Shown piece after piece: positions 40,294-49,388 of a DNA stretch of 64,000 bases. A program made the translations under genes and the position numbers. The DNA lies in contig NZ_JANHAU010000003.1 of NCBI RefSeq assembly GCF_024464185.1, positions 186,001 to 250,000 of the forward strand. The letters are read 5' to 3'. Positions within the stretch are counted from its first letter, which is position 1. Each line of letters starts with the position of its first letter. Source of the stretch: Haloarchaeobius salinus. Lineage in GTDB: Archaea > Halobacteriota > Halobacteria > Halobacteriales > Natrialbaceae. Below the pieces are notes generated by a model. The model saw only the letters and a list, made by a program, of their open reading frames with translations, had not been told where the DNA came from and made no database searches.

Positions 40294-40308
40294 TGTTACT
40301 CGGTAACA
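40294..40308. promoter_or_regulatory. Dyad TGTTACtcgGTAACA just upstream of the SBP promoter
   Basis: A perfect 6-bp dyad with a 3-base centre. It ends five bases before the TATA box at 40313-40322, where BRE and regulator contacts occur. Confidence 0.4.
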
Positions 40309-40312
40309 ACAG

Positions 40313-40322
40313 ACTATAAACC
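40313..40322 (+). promoter_or_regulatory. TATA box of the ABC/hyu operon
   Basis: ACTATAAACC is centred about 30 bases before the substrate-binding-protein ATG at 40348. Confidence 0.6.
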
Positions 40323-40347
40323 GGTTCACGGACTGGTACCGTCCGTC

Positions 40348-41697
40348 ATGGCACAGGATGACACGTTCGCGGACAGGCTGCGGCGGCGGCGGTTCCTGCG
40401 CCTGGGTGGGGCTGCCGGTGTGGCGGGCCTCGCCGGGTGCCTGAACCAGGGTGAACTGCAAGGTGAAACCGACGACAGTGGCGACGACACGGAAGACGGC
40501 GGTGGCGGTGGTGGCGACGAGACCGACGACGGTGGCGGTGGTGGCGGCGGCTCCGGAGAGCCGATCACGGTCGGTGCTGCCATCCCGTTCTCGGGCGACC
40601 TGAGCGACTTCGGTGAGCCGATGCTCAACGCGATGCAGATGGCGGTGGAGGACATCAACGCGGCGGGTGGACCGCTCGGTCGCGAGATCGAGGTCAACGA
40701 CGAGGACACCGGGACCGACTCCACGCAGGGCGTCAACGCCGCGAACAAGCTGGTCGAGACGGACGGCGTCGACGCGGTCCTGGGGGCCGTCTCCTCGGGC
40801 GTAACCATCAGCATCGCACAGTCGGTGACCATCCCGAACGGCGTCCTCCACCTCAACTCGGCGTCGTCCTCGCCGAGCATCTCGACGCTCGACGACGACG
40901 ACCTCCTCTTCCGGACGCGGACGAACGACCGGTTCGTCGCCCGGGTGATGGCCCGCATCATCGAGAACGAGGGGGCCGACAGCGCGGCGGTCGTCTACGT
41001 CAACAACGACTTCGGCCAGGCACTGGCGGACACCTTCGAGTCGACGTTCTCGGGGACGACGACCGCCGCCGTCGGCTTCTCGTCCGGCCAGTCCAGCTAC
41101 GAGCAGGTGCTCTCCGAGGCGTTCAGCGACGACCCGGACATGATCGCCTTCGCCGGCTACCCGGAGTCCGGGACGACGATGCTCAGCCAGTGGAACGAGG
41201 GCGGCTACGGCGGCAACTGGGTGCTCCACACGAGCATGCTCTCGGAGGACGTCATCAGTAACGTCGGTGCGGAGGTGCTGAACGGGATGTTCGGCGTCCG
41301 GACGCGCCCGCCGACGGGCGACGCGACCGAGTCGTTCGTCGGCGACTACGAGAGCGAGTACCCGGACGCCGACGTGTTCTCGCCGTACTCGTGGAACTCC
41401 TACGATTCGCTCGTCTCCTACGCGCTGGCGGTCCACGCCGCCGGCTCCACGGACTCCGACGCCGTGAAGGCGGAGATGCGGACCGTCTCGAACCCGCCCG
41501 GCGACGCCGTCAGCTACGGCGAGTTCGGGGACGGCGTCGACCTCCTCGACGACGGCACCGAGATCGACTACAGCGGACCCAGCGGGACCGTGGACTTCGA
41601 CGACAACGGCGACGTGGCCAGCGACATGGTCGTCGTCGAGGTCGTCGACGGCGAGTTCGAGGACCAGGAGGTAATCCCGGCCGACGAGCTGGTCTGA
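40348..41697 (+). CDS. ABC transporter substrate-binding lipoprotein (branched-chain/amide type)
   Basis: A 449-residue Tat lipoprotein. The signal has RLRRRRFLRLGGAAGVAGLAGC (twin arginines, lipobox cysteine C31), followed by a long acidic, glycine-rich linker (to about residue 70). The body is a type I periplasmic binding fold of the Peripla_BP_6 family: ITVGAAIPFSGDLSDFGEPMLNAMQMAVEDINAAGG, then DAVLGAVSSGVTISIA and AFAGYPESGTTMLSQW. This family binds branched-chain amino acids, amides, urea and aromatic acids. It heads an operon that includes livH, livM, livG and livF homologues and hyuAB, so the ligand may be a cyclic amide or similar. Confidence 0.88.
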   Translation: MAQDDTFADRLRRRRFLRLGGAAGVAGLAGCLNQGELQGETDDSGDDTEDGGGGGGDETDDGGGGGGGSGEPITVGAAIPFSGDLSDFGEPMLNAMQMAVEDINAAGGPLGREIEVNDEDTGTDSTQGVNAANKLVETDGVDAVLGAVSSGVTISIAQSVTIPNGVLHLNSASSSPSISTLDDDDLLFRTRTNDRFVARVMARIIENEGADSAAVVYVNNDFGQALADTFESTFSGTTTAAVGFSSGQSSYEQVLSEAFSDDPDMIAFAGYPESGTTMLSQWNEGGYGGNWVLHTSMLSEDVISNVGAEVLNGMFGVRTRPPTGDATESFVGDYESEYPDADVFSPYSWNSYDSLVSYALAVHAAGSTDSDAVKAEMRTVSNPPGDAVSYGEFGDGVDLLDDGTEIDYSGPSGTVDFDDNGDVASDMVVVEVVDGEFEDQEVIPADELV

Positions 41698-41732
41698 GAC
41701 GACGGTCTGTCATCCCCCCATTTTCGATACAC

Positions 41733-41792
41733 ATGCACGCTGCAACAGCACGACGGAAACGCAGGCGACGGACAGAGGTGAGGCTCGCGTGA
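41733..41792 (+). CDS. Possible 19-residue basic leader ORF before hyuA
   Basis: ATG at 41733 opens MHAATARRKRRRRTEVRLA and its stop TGA overlaps the hyuA GTG (GTGA at 41789-41792). There is no good ribosome-binding site for it, while hyuA has GAGGTGAGG ahead of the GTG. It may be a leader peptide or chance. See the similar ORF at 46670-46741. Confidence 0.3.
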   Translation: MHAATARRKRRRRTEVRLA

Positions 41793-43825
41793 ACGGCGAC
41801 GCCCGCGTCGGCGTCGACATCGGCGGCACGTTCACGGACCTCGTGACCATCGCGGACGGGGCCGTCCGCGTCCACAAGACGCCCTCGACGCCCTCGGACT
41901 CCGAGCAGGGAGTCATGGACGGGCTCGAAGGGGTCGCCGAGCAGTACGGTATCGCCCCCGGGGACATCGGCTTCTTCGGACACGGGACGACCGTGGCGAC
42001 GAACGCGGTGCTCGAGGGCCAGTGGGCCGACACCGCGCTCGTGACGACGGGGGGCTTCCGCGACGTGCTCGAAATCGGCCGACAGGCGCGGCCCGATATC
42101 TACGACTTCGACGCCGAGAAGCCCACCCCGGTGGTCGAGCGCGACCGCCGCTACGAGGTCACCGAACGACTCGACGAGCGCGGGGAGGTCGTCGACCCCC
42201 TCGAGGAGTCGTCGGTCGAGACGCTCGCCGACGAACTCGACGACGTCGACAGCGTCGCAGTCAGTCTCCTCTACTCGTTCGAGAACGACGACCACGAGCG
42301 CCGGGTCCAGGAGCTACTCGAGGCCCAGGGTGTCGACGCCTCGTTCTCGCTCTCCTCGCAGGTGCTCCCCGAGATCCGGGAGTACGAGCGCACCCTGACG
42401 ACGGCGCTGAACGCCGCGCTCAAGCCGGTGATGGACAGCTACATCGGCCGGCTGGAACGGCGGGTCGCCGAGGAGGGCGTCGCGACCGACGTGAAGATAA
42501 TGCAGTCCAACGGCGGCATCATCACCGCCGATGCGGCCCGCGACCGGCCGGTGAACACGCTGCTCTCGGGCCCCGCCGCAGGGGTACAGGGCGCGACCTA
42601 CGTCGCTGGACTCGCGGGCATCGAGGACTGCATCACGATGGACATGGGCGGCACCTCCTGCGACGTGTCGCTCGTCGAGGGCGGCGACCCCCTCGTCACG
42701 ACCGACGTCGAGGTCGGCGACTACCCCGTCTCGGTGCCGATGATCGACATCCACACCGTCGGGGCCGGTGGCGGCTCAATCGCCTGGACCGACGCCGGCG
42801 GCGCGCTGCGCGTCGGTCCCCGCTCGGCCGGCGCGGAGCCCGGCCCGGTCTGCTACGGCCGGGGCGGCGAGCACCCGACCATCACCGACGCGCACGCGCT
42901 GCTCGGCCGCATCGACCCCTCGCGGTTCCTCGACGGGCCGTCGCCCGACGACGCCGTCCGGCGCGCGATTCGAGACCGTGTCGCGGACGACCTCGACATG
43001 GGCGTCGCCGAGGCGGCACAGGGCATCCTCGACGTGGCGAACGCGAACATGGCCCGGGCGCTCCGGGTCGTCTCCGTCGAACGCGGCTACGACCCCCGGG
43101 ACTTCGGCCTCGTCGCGTTCGGTGGTGCCGGGCCGCTCCACGCCTGCCGGCTGGCGCGCGAACTGGAGGTTCCCCGGGTCGTCATCCCGCGGACCGCTGG
43201 CGTGCTCTCCGCGCTCGGGCTGCTCATCAGCGACGTGCTGTACGACTACTCGACCTCGAAGGTCCGGCCGTGGACCGAGGTCGAGCCCCGCACCCTCGCC
43301 GAGAGCTTCGCGACGTTCCGCGAGCGCGGGAGCGACCGGCTCGACACCGAGCGCGGGACCGCCGACTCCGTCCAGTACGAACGCTCGGTCGACCTGCGCT
43401 ACGCCGGGCAGTCGTTCGAGCTCACGGTCCCGGTCCCGGGCGGCGAGGTCGACGCGGACACCCTCGACACCGTCGTCGAGCGGTTCCACGACCGGCACCG
43501 CCAGCGCTACGGACACGCCTACGAGGACGAGCCGGTCGAACTGGTCACGGTCCGGCTTCGGGCGCGGGGCATCGTCGAGACGCCGGACCTGCACCCGGAA
43601 CCCGTCGAGGGAACCGTCGAGGACGCGGTCCGCGAGACGCGCGACGTGGTGTACGACGGCCGGACCCACGGGACGCGGGTCTACGACCGGCGGCTCCTGC
43701 CGACCGGGACGAGCTTCGACGGCCCGGCCATCGTCGAGGGCACCGAGAGCACGGTCGTCGTCCACCCCGACCAGGCCGCGAGCGTGGACGAGTACGGCAC
43801 GCTGCTCGTGGAGGTGAACGCATGA
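41789..43825 (+). CDS. hyuA: Hydantoinase/oxoprolinase subunit A
   Basis: A 678-residue ATP-dependent ring-opening enzyme subunit. The N-terminal ASKHA fold shows VGVDIGGTFTDLVTI (phosphate loop) and the mid-region ITMDMGGTSCDVSLVEGG; the C-terminal domain has DLRYAGQSFELTVPVP and FDGPAIVEGTESTVVVHPDQ. Relatives are N-methylhydantoinase, 5-oxoprolinase and acetone/acetophenone carboxylase, so substrate is uncertain. The GTG at 41789 follows GAGGTGAGG. It overlaps hyuB by ATGA and lies inside an ABC transporter operon, which suggests it acts on the transported compound. Confidence 0.9.
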   Translation: MNGDARVGVDIGGTFTDLVTIADGAVRVHKTPSTPSDSEQGVMDGLEGVAEQYGIAPGDIGFFGHGTTVATNAVLEGQWADTALVTTGGFRDVLEIGRQARPDIYDFDAEKPTPVVERDRRYEVTERLDERGEVVDPLEESSVETLADELDDVDSVAVSLLYSFENDDHERRVQELLEAQGVDASFSLSSQVLPEIREYERTLTTALNAALKPVMDSYIGRLERRVAEEGVATDVKIMQSNGGIITADAARDRPVNTLLSGPAAGVQGATYVAGLAGIEDCITMDMGGTSCDVSLVEGGDPLVTTDVEVGDYPVSVPMIDIHTVGAGGGSIAWTDAGGALRVGPRSAGAEPGPVCYGRGGEHPTITDAHALLGRIDPSRFLDGPSPDDAVRRAIRDRVADDLDMGVAEAAQGILDVANANMARALRVVSVERGYDPRDFGLVAFGGAGPLHACRLARELEVPRVVIPRTAGVLSALGLLISDVLYDYSTSKVRPWTEVEPRTLAESFATFRERGSDRLDTERGTADSVQYERSVDLRYAGQSFELTVPVPGGEVDADTLDTVVERFHDRHRQRYGHAYEDEPVELVTVRLRARGIVETPDLHPEPVEGTVEDAVRETRDVVYDGRTHGTRVYDRRLLPTGTSFDGPAIVEGTESTVVVHPDQAASVDEYGTLLVEVNA

Positions 43826-45540
43826 CGGATTCGGTCACACTCGAGGTCATCAGGAACGCCTGCATCGCCGTCTGCGAGGAGATGAACGCGAACCTCATCC
43901 GGACGGGCTACTCGCCGAACATCAAGGAGCGCCGGGACTGCTCCTGCGCGCTGTTCGACGCCGACGGCGAGATGATAAGCCAGGCGGAGAACATGCCGGT
44001 CCACCTCGGCGCGATGCCGTTCTCGGTGGCGGCGGCCATCGACCGCTTCCCGCCGGAGACGCTCGAACCCGGCGACGGCATCCTGCTCAACGACCCGTTC
44101 TACGGCGGCGCACACCTGCCCGACCTCACCCTCGTGACGCCCGTGTTCCACGAGGACGACGCCGGAGAGAGCGAGCTCGTCGCGTTCGCCGCGAACCGCG
44201 CCCACCACGCCGACGTGGGCGGCGCTCGTGCCGGGAGCGTCGCCGCGGACTCCACGGAGATATATCAGGAGGGCATCCGCATCCCGCCGGTGAAGCTGTT
44301 CGAGGCGGGCGAGCCCAACGAGTCCGTCTTCGACATGGTGCTCTCGAACGTCCGGACGCCCGACGAGCGTCGCGGCGACCTCCGGGCACAGGAGGCCGCG
44401 AACCAGACCGGCCGGCGGCGCTTCCTCGACCTCGTCGAGAAGTACGGTCGCGAGACGCTGACCGAGGCGCTCGACGAGATTCAGGACTACTCCGAGGCCC
44501 GGATGCGTGCGGAGATCGAGGACCTCGAGGACGGCACCTACGAGTTCAGCGACGTGCTCGACGACGACGGCCTCGGCAACGAGGACCTGCGCATCCAGGC
44601 GGCCGTGACCGTCGACGGCGACGACGTCACGGTCGACTTCGAGGGCACCGCCGACCAGACCGAGGGGCCGGTCAACGCCGTGCTCGCGGTCACCGCGTCG
44701 GCGACGTACTACTCCGTGCGCTGCGTGACCGACCCGGACATCCCACCGAACCACGGCTGCTACCGGCCCATCGAGGTGCAGGCACCCGAGGGGAGCATCG
44801 TCAACCCGAACCCACCGGCGGCGGTCGTCGGCGGCAACCTCGAGACCTCCCAGCGGGTGACAGACGTGGTGCTCGGGGCGTTCGCCCAGCAGGCACCCGA
44901 GCGCGTCACCGCGGCCGGCCAGGGCACGATGAACAACATCACCTTCGGCGGCACCGACCCACGGACCGGCACGCCCTACGCCTTCTACGAGACGCAGGGC
45001 GGCGGCTTCGGCGGCCGGGTCGGCAAGGACGGCATGGACGGCGTGCACGTCCACATGTCGAACACGATGAACACGCCCGTCGAGGTGCTGGAGACGGCGT
45101 ACCCGCTGCGGGTGGGTCGGTACGAGCTCCGACAGGACTCCGGCGGCCCCGGCGAGTTCCGGGGCGGACTGGGCATCCGCCGGGACATCCAGGTGCGCGA
45201 CCACGAGGCGCACTTCAGCCTGCTCGCGGACCGCCACACCCACCAGCCATATGGATTGGAGGGTGGCGAACCTGGCGAGTCCGGCGCGGCAGAGCTGACG
45301 ACCGCCGAGGGCGAGTCGCGTCGACTCCCGCAGAAGTCCACCCACGAGCTCCCGCCGGGCGCGACGGTGAGCATCCGCACACCCGGAGCCGGCGGGTACG
45401 GCGAACCGGGCGACCGCGACCCCGACGCCGTCCGGCGCGACGTCCGCCACGGGAAGGTATCGGCGGCGGCCGCGCGGGACGCCTACGGTGTCGACGTCCC
45501 GACCGGAGAAACAGCCGACGCGGAGGGAGACGATGACTGA
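43822..45540 (+). CDS. hyuB: Hydantoinase/oxoprolinase subunit B
   Basis: The 572-residue partner of HyuA. Signature segments: TLEVIRNACIAVCEEMNANLIRTGYSPNIKERRDCSCALFDADGEM, PVHLGAMPFSV, GDGILLNDPFYGGAHLPDLTLVTPV (metal region), HHADVGGARAGS, and the C-terminal GGAGGYG-like PGAGGYGEPGDRDP. The ATG at 43822 overlaps the hyuA stop by four bases. The reading frame upstream of 43822 is open for 1800 bases but is a GC-rich shadow of hyuA. The stop overlaps the MFS gene ATG by one base. Confidence 0.92.
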   Translation: MTDSVTLEVIRNACIAVCEEMNANLIRTGYSPNIKERRDCSCALFDADGEMISQAENMPVHLGAMPFSVAAAIDRFPPETLEPGDGILLNDPFYGGAHLPDLTLVTPVFHEDDAGESELVAFAANRAHHADVGGARAGSVAADSTEIYQEGIRIPPVKLFEAGEPNESVFDMVLSNVRTPDERRGDLRAQEAANQTGRRRFLDLVEKYGRETLTEALDEIQDYSEARMRAEIEDLEDGTYEFSDVLDDDGLGNEDLRIQAAVTVDGDDVTVDFEGTADQTEGPVNAVLAVTASATYYSVRCVTDPDIPPNHGCYRPIEVQAPEGSIVNPNPPAAVVGGNLETSQRVTDVVLGAFAQQAPERVTAAGQGTMNNITFGGTDPRTGTPYAFYETQGGGFGGRVGKDGMDGVHVHMSNTMNTPVEVLETAYPLRVGRYELRQDSGGPGEFRGGLGIRRDIQVRDHEAHFSLLADRHTHQPYGLEGGEPGESGAAELTTAEGESRRLPQKSTHELPPGATVSIRTPGAGGYGEPGDRDPDAVRRDVRHGKVSAAAARDAYGVDVPTGETADAEGDDD

Positions 45541-46673
45541 TGAGCCGCGACCCGCTCCGGTACGTCCCGCACGTGCTGGTCACGAGCGTCGGCTACGTCG
45601 TCTTCGCCTACGCCGCGCTGCCGGCGCTGCTGACGGCGCGACTCGACATCGGTCTCTCGTCGTTCGGGCTGCTGATGAGCGCGCCGCTGGCGGCGTTCGT
45701 CGTCGTCCAGCGACCCGCCTCGCGCTGGGTCGGCCGGCACACGACGACACGGGTGCTGTTCGCTGGCGGGCTCGCCCACCTCGGGCTGGGGCTGTCGCTG
45801 GACCTCTCGGCGTCGTTCCCCGTCGTGCTCGCGCTGCGCGGGCTCTGGGGGCTGACCGGCGGGCTCCTGCTCACGGTCGGCGCGACGCACATCTCGCGTC
45901 TCTCGGAGGGCGCGAACGCGACCCGACAGCAGGGCGTCTACGGCGGTCTGCTCACCATGGGTGGGATGCTGGGCTTCCTGCTCGCGCCGACGCTCGTCGA
46001 GCGCTACGGCTGGCTCGCGCTCCACGGGCCGGGCGCGCTGCTCTCGGTCCCGGCCATCGCGGTCGCGGGGCTCCATCTGTCGGACCGGCGGACGGCACCC
46101 ACGGAGACGACGACGGAACGTGGCGGTGTCGTCCTGCACCCGGTCGTGGTGCTTGCCTCCGTGTGCTACGTGGCCATCATCGGCTCGTACATCACGCTCT
46201 CGACGTTCGTGACGGCGTACTTCGCGGACCTCGGTGTGGTCGCCCCGCTGAACGTCGTCGTGCTCGCGTCGGCGACGGCAGGGAGGATCGTCGGCGGGGA
46301 GACCTCGTGGCGGATCGCGCTCTCGGACCGGCGGCTCATCGCCGGGAGCACCGCCGCCGCCGCGCTCGGGTTCGGTGCAATGGCCGCGACCGGGAGTTCG
46401 ACCGCGCTGGTCGTCCTCCCGTTCGTCGTGATGCTCGCCGTCTCGGTGCCGTTCGGGGCCGTGTACAACCTCGCTGCCGGAGCCACGGACGCGGAGGGGA
46501 CCGCTATCGCGACCATCGTCGCCGCGGGCAACGTCGCCGCGCTCGTGCTCCCGCCGGTCACGGGCACCATCCGGGAGACGACGGGGAGCTACGGCGGCGC
46601 GTTCCTCGTCCTCGGTGGACTGAACGCCGTCGCCGCGGTCGCGACGTACTACACGATACGGAGGAACTCATGA
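45540..46673 (+). CDS. Major facilitator superfamily transporter
   Basis: A 377-residue membrane carrier with about 11-12 spans. MFS traits: loop RPASRWVGRHTTTRVLFAGGLAHLGLG (motif A region), RGLWGLTGGLLLTVGATH, and a second half starting VVVLASVCYVAIIGSYITLSTFV. The ATG is in TGATG shared with the hyuB stop. Lying between hyuB and livH, it may carry the product, the same substrate or a related ion. Subfamily cannot be told. Confidence 0.87.
   Translation: MSRDPLRYVPHVLVTSVGYVVFAYAALPALLTARLDIGLSSFGLLMSAPLAAFVVVQRPASRWVGRHTTTRVLFAGGLAHLGLGLSLDLSASFPVVLALRGLWGLTGGLLLTVGATHISRLSEGANATRQQGVYGGLLTMGGMLGFLLAPTLVERYGWLALHGPGALLSVPAIAVAGLHLSDRRTAPTETTTERGGVVLHPVVVLASVCYVAIIGSYITLSTFVTAYFADLGVVAPLNVVVLASATAGRIVGGETSWRIALSDRRLIAGSTAAAALGFGAMAATGSSTALVVLPFVVMLAVSVPFGAVYNLAAGATDAEGTAIATIVAAGNVAALVLPPVTGTIRETTGSYGGAFLVLGGLNAVAAVATYYTIRRNS
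46660..46664 (+). promoter_or_regulatory. Ribosome-binding site of the 23-residue ORF
   Basis: GGAGG sits five bases before the ATG at 46670 and would be a strong Shine-Dalgarno sequence. It supports real translation of the small ORF between the MFS and livH genes. Confidence 0.55.
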
Positions 46674-46741
46674 GACACGACGGACGGTCCGGCGGGTCGA
46701 CGAACGCCCGCCGGACGCTGGGGGTGAGCATCGCGTGGTAG
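46670..46741 (+). CDS. Possible 23-residue linking ORF between MFS and livH
   Basis: The ATG overlaps the MFS stop (ATGA, 46670-46673). It codes for MRHDGRSGGSTNARRTLGVSIAW and its TAG stop (46739-46741) overlaps the livH GTG region (GTGGTAG). A good Shine-Dalgarno sequence precedes it. It exactly bridges the gap between two genes, so it may couple translation rather than make a functional peptide. No homologue is recognised. Confidence 0.4.
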   Translation: MRHDGRSGGSTNARRTLGVSIAW

Positions 46742-47940
46742 ACACCGGACTCCTCGACGCGCTGGCGCAGGGCCTCGTCACCGGGACCATCATCGCCGCC
46801 GGAGCCATCGGCCTCTCGCTGGTGTACTCCATCGCGGAGGTGCCGAACTTCGCCCACGGGGACATGATAACCGTGGGGGCGTACTTCGCACTCGTCGTGA
46901 ACCGGCCCGCGGAGATCTCGCTCCTGCCGGGACTGCCCGGCGGCGCGGTGTCGCTCGTCGTCGCAGGGGTGTTCGCGCTCGTCGCGGCGTCGGCGTTCGG
47001 CGCGCTGTACGAACTCGCTATCTTCCGGCGGTTCCGGTCGAAGGAGGCGGACCTCATCACGATGGTCATCGTCTCGCTCGGCCTCGCGCTCGTGTTGCGC
47101 AACCTCGTGCTGTTCGTCGCCGGCTCGCGCAACATCGCCTACGAGACGCCGGTCGTCCGCGACGTGAACTGGGACCTCTACCTCACCGGCTCCGGGCTCA
47201 CCGTCCAGCGCACGCAGCGACAGGCCGGCGACATCGCGCTGCTCGGCGAGTGGGGCTACCCGCTGTGGCTCCTGCTCGGCATCGTGGCGGCCGCCGCTGG
47301 CGTCGGGTACGGCGTCTACCGCTGGCGGTCTACCGACGACGACTTCCGGACGGTGCACCTCGTCTCGCCGCGCGTGCTCGGGGTGCTGGGCGGGCTGGCG
47401 ACCCTGCTCGCGCTCGCGTACGCGCTCCGGTTCGGCCCACAGGGTACCGACGCGCTGTGGTCGACCCGCATCGGAACGAGCTACAAGGACATCGTTATCG
47501 TGGTCATCGTGGCCGTGGCGATGTTCCTGCTCAACCTCGTGCTGAAGGCGACCAGACTCGGCAAGGGGATGCGCGCGACGGCCGACAACATGGACCTCGC
47601 GGAGGTCCGCGGTGTCGACGTGAACCGCGTCCAGCTCGTCGTCTGGGTCATCGCCGGGCTGCTGACCGCGCTGGCCGGCGTGCTGGCGGGCTGGAGCGCG
47701 TCGAACGTCAACCCGAACATGGGATTCACGCTGCTGTTGCCGGTGTTCGCGGCGGTCATCCTCGGGGGCATCCGGTCGCCCTACGGGGCCGCCGCCGGGG
47801 CGATCCTCATCGGCATCAGCATGGACGTCGGCGTCTACCTACTGCCGTCCGGACTGGCGACGTACCGCACCGCCATCGCGTTCGTCGTCCTCATCGGCGT
47901 CCTGCTCGTCAAACCCGACGGCATCTGGGGTGATGTCTGA
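46735..47940 (+). CDS. livH: Branched-chain-type ABC permease LivH
   Basis: A 401-residue inner-membrane permease. GLSLVYSIAEVPNFAHGDMITVGAY is the LivH signature; LKATRLGKGMRATADNMDLAEVRGVDVNRVQ is the coupling loop; the C-terminal GGIRSPYGAAAGAILIGI is typical. It is longer than usual LivH (about 290 aa) because residues about 140-260 form an insertion with two more hydrophobic stretches. The start is GTG, preceded by GGGGGTGA, and the stop overlaps livM (TGATG). Confidence 0.9.
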   Translation: MVDTGLLDALAQGLVTGTIIAAGAIGLSLVYSIAEVPNFAHGDMITVGAYFALVVNRPAEISLLPGLPGGAVSLVVAGVFALVAASAFGALYELAIFRRFRSKEADLITMVIVSLGLALVLRNLVLFVAGSRNIAYETPVVRDVNWDLYLTGSGLTVQRTQRQAGDIALLGEWGYPLWLLLGIVAAAAGVGYGVYRWRSTDDDFRTVHLVSPRVLGVLGGLATLLALAYALRFGPQGTDALWSTRIGTSYKDIVIVVIVAVAMFLLNLVLKATRLGKGMRATADNMDLAEVRGVDVNRVQLVVWVIAGLLTALAGVLAGWSASNVNPNMGFTLLLPVFAAVILGGIRSPYGAAAGAILIGISMDVGVYLLPSGLATYRTAIAFVVLIGVLLVKPDGIWGDV

Positions 47941-49388
47941 TGGCGTTAGCTGACTTCGCCGTCTCGCTCGTGACGTTCATCGCCATCTACGGCCTGTTCG
48001 CGCTCGGGCTGAACCTCAAGTTCGGCTTCACGGGGCTGATCGACTTCGGCCACGTGGCCTACTTCATGGTCGGCGGCTACGTCACCGCCGTCCTCACGAT
48101 GCCGGCGCAGGTGACCGGCTACGACGGCCTCGGGGGCTACGCGCTCCCCGCGATGCTCGCCGTCGTGCCCGGCGGCGACGTGCTCGGCTGGCTGCTCGGC
48201 GTCGCCGGCGGCATGGTCGCCGCCGCGCTCGTCTCGCTGCTCGTCGGTGTGCCGACCCTGCGCCTGCGCGAGGACTACCTCGCCATCACGGCGCTCGGCA
48301 TCGCGACCATCCTGAACGAGGTCGTCCGGAACGAGGTCTGGCTGTTCAACGGGCCGTTCGGCATCCGGACCATCCACCAGCCCGCGTCGGGCGTGTTCCC
48401 GCTCGGGCTCGGCTCGTTCACGCTCAATCTCGTCGTCCTCGGCGGCCTGAGCGTGCTCGTCATCGCCTACGCGGGCTACCGCGTCGGCGGCTACGTGAAG
48501 GACGTAGACACGACCGGGGCGGGCCTCGGCCTGGCCAGCGTCGCCGTCCTCGGTGGGGCCATCGGGGCGCTCACGCAGGGCGGCAGCCTGCTGGTCGTCG
48601 GCGTCGCCCTCGCCGCGGTGGGTGTCGCGCTCGTCCGCGAGGCGGTCCGTCGCTCGACCGAGCCCGAGCGCACCCTCGCGCTCGTGGTCGCGCTGGCCGT
48701 GGCGGCGTGGTACTTCGTCCAGCCGCTGCTGGCCGCCTCGAACCCGACCGTCACGCTCCAGACGAACGTGATGTTCCTGTTCGACCCCGTCGCGGGGCCG
48801 AACGGCGGACTCGACTACGACCGGTTCTTCATGCTGCTCTCGCTCGCGTTCCTCGTCGGCGGCTACTGGTGGTGCCAGCGCACCATCAACAGCCCGTACG
48901 GCCGCGTCCTGCGGGCGGTCCGCGACGACGAGGACGTGCCGCGGGCGCTCGGCAAGGAGACGTTCCGCTACAAGATCCAGGCGCTCCTGTTCGGCTCCGC
49001 GCTCGCGGGGGCGGCGGGCTCGCTGTACACCATCCACCTCGGCTTCATCAGCCCCGACCAGTTCGGCGCGATGATCACCTTCTTCGCGTTCTCGTCGGTC
49101 ATCATCGGCGGGACCGCGAACAACGCCGGGGTCGTCCTCGGCACGGCGGTGTTCTGGTCCATCAACAGCGGGACGCAGTTCCTCAACGACTACTTCCCGT
49201 CCGAGTACGCCGTCCAGCTGGCGGCGGCCCGGCTCATCTTCATCGGGGTCCTGCTCATCGTCATCCTCTACTACCGACCCGAGGGTATCCTCGGCGAGCA
49301 GGACTACGACATCCGCCTGCCCGGGGAGGACCCCGTGCCGAGTCGTGACGAGACCGCCGCCGCAGCCGGAGGTGACGCCGATGACTGA
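47940..49388 (+). CDS. livM: Branched-chain-type ABC permease LivM
   Basis: A 482-residue permease. LKFGFTGLIDFGHVAYFMVGGYV and SPYGRVLRAVRDDEDVPRALGKETFRYKIQALLFGSALAGAAGSLY are the LivM marks. It is longer than bacterial LivM through a mid-protein insertion with extra spans (about residues 180-290). The ATG is in TGATG shared with the livH stop. It ends eight bases into livG. An acidic C-terminal tail of about 30 residues follows RPEGILGEQD. Confidence 0.9.
   Translation: MALADFAVSLVTFIAIYGLFALGLNLKFGFTGLIDFGHVAYFMVGGYVTAVLTMPAQVTGYDGLGGYALPAMLAVVPGGDVLGWLLGVAGGMVAAALVSLLVGVPTLRLREDYLAITALGIATILNEVVRNEVWLFNGPFGIRTIHQPASGVFPLGLGSFTLNLVVLGGLSVLVIAYAGYRVGGYVKDVDTTGAGLGLASVAVLGGAIGALTQGGSLLVVGVALAAVGVALVREAVRRSTEPERTLALVVALAVAAWYFVQPLLAASNPTVTLQTNVMFLFDPVAGPNGGLDYDRFFMLLSLAFLVGGYWWCQRTINSPYGRVLRAVRDDEDVPRALGKETFRYKIQALLFGSALAGAAGSLYTIHLGFISPDQFGAMITFFAFSSVIIGGTANNAGVVLGTAVFWSINSGTQFLNDYFPSEYAVQLAAARLIFIGVLLIVILYYRPEGILGEQDYDIRLPGEDPVPSRDETAAAAGGDADD

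Noticed and set aside
42022-43821. The 600 codons in front of hyuB in the same frame
   Set aside because: It is an arginine-rich shadow of hyuA. The HyuB fold begins at the ATG at 43822 with the expected start.
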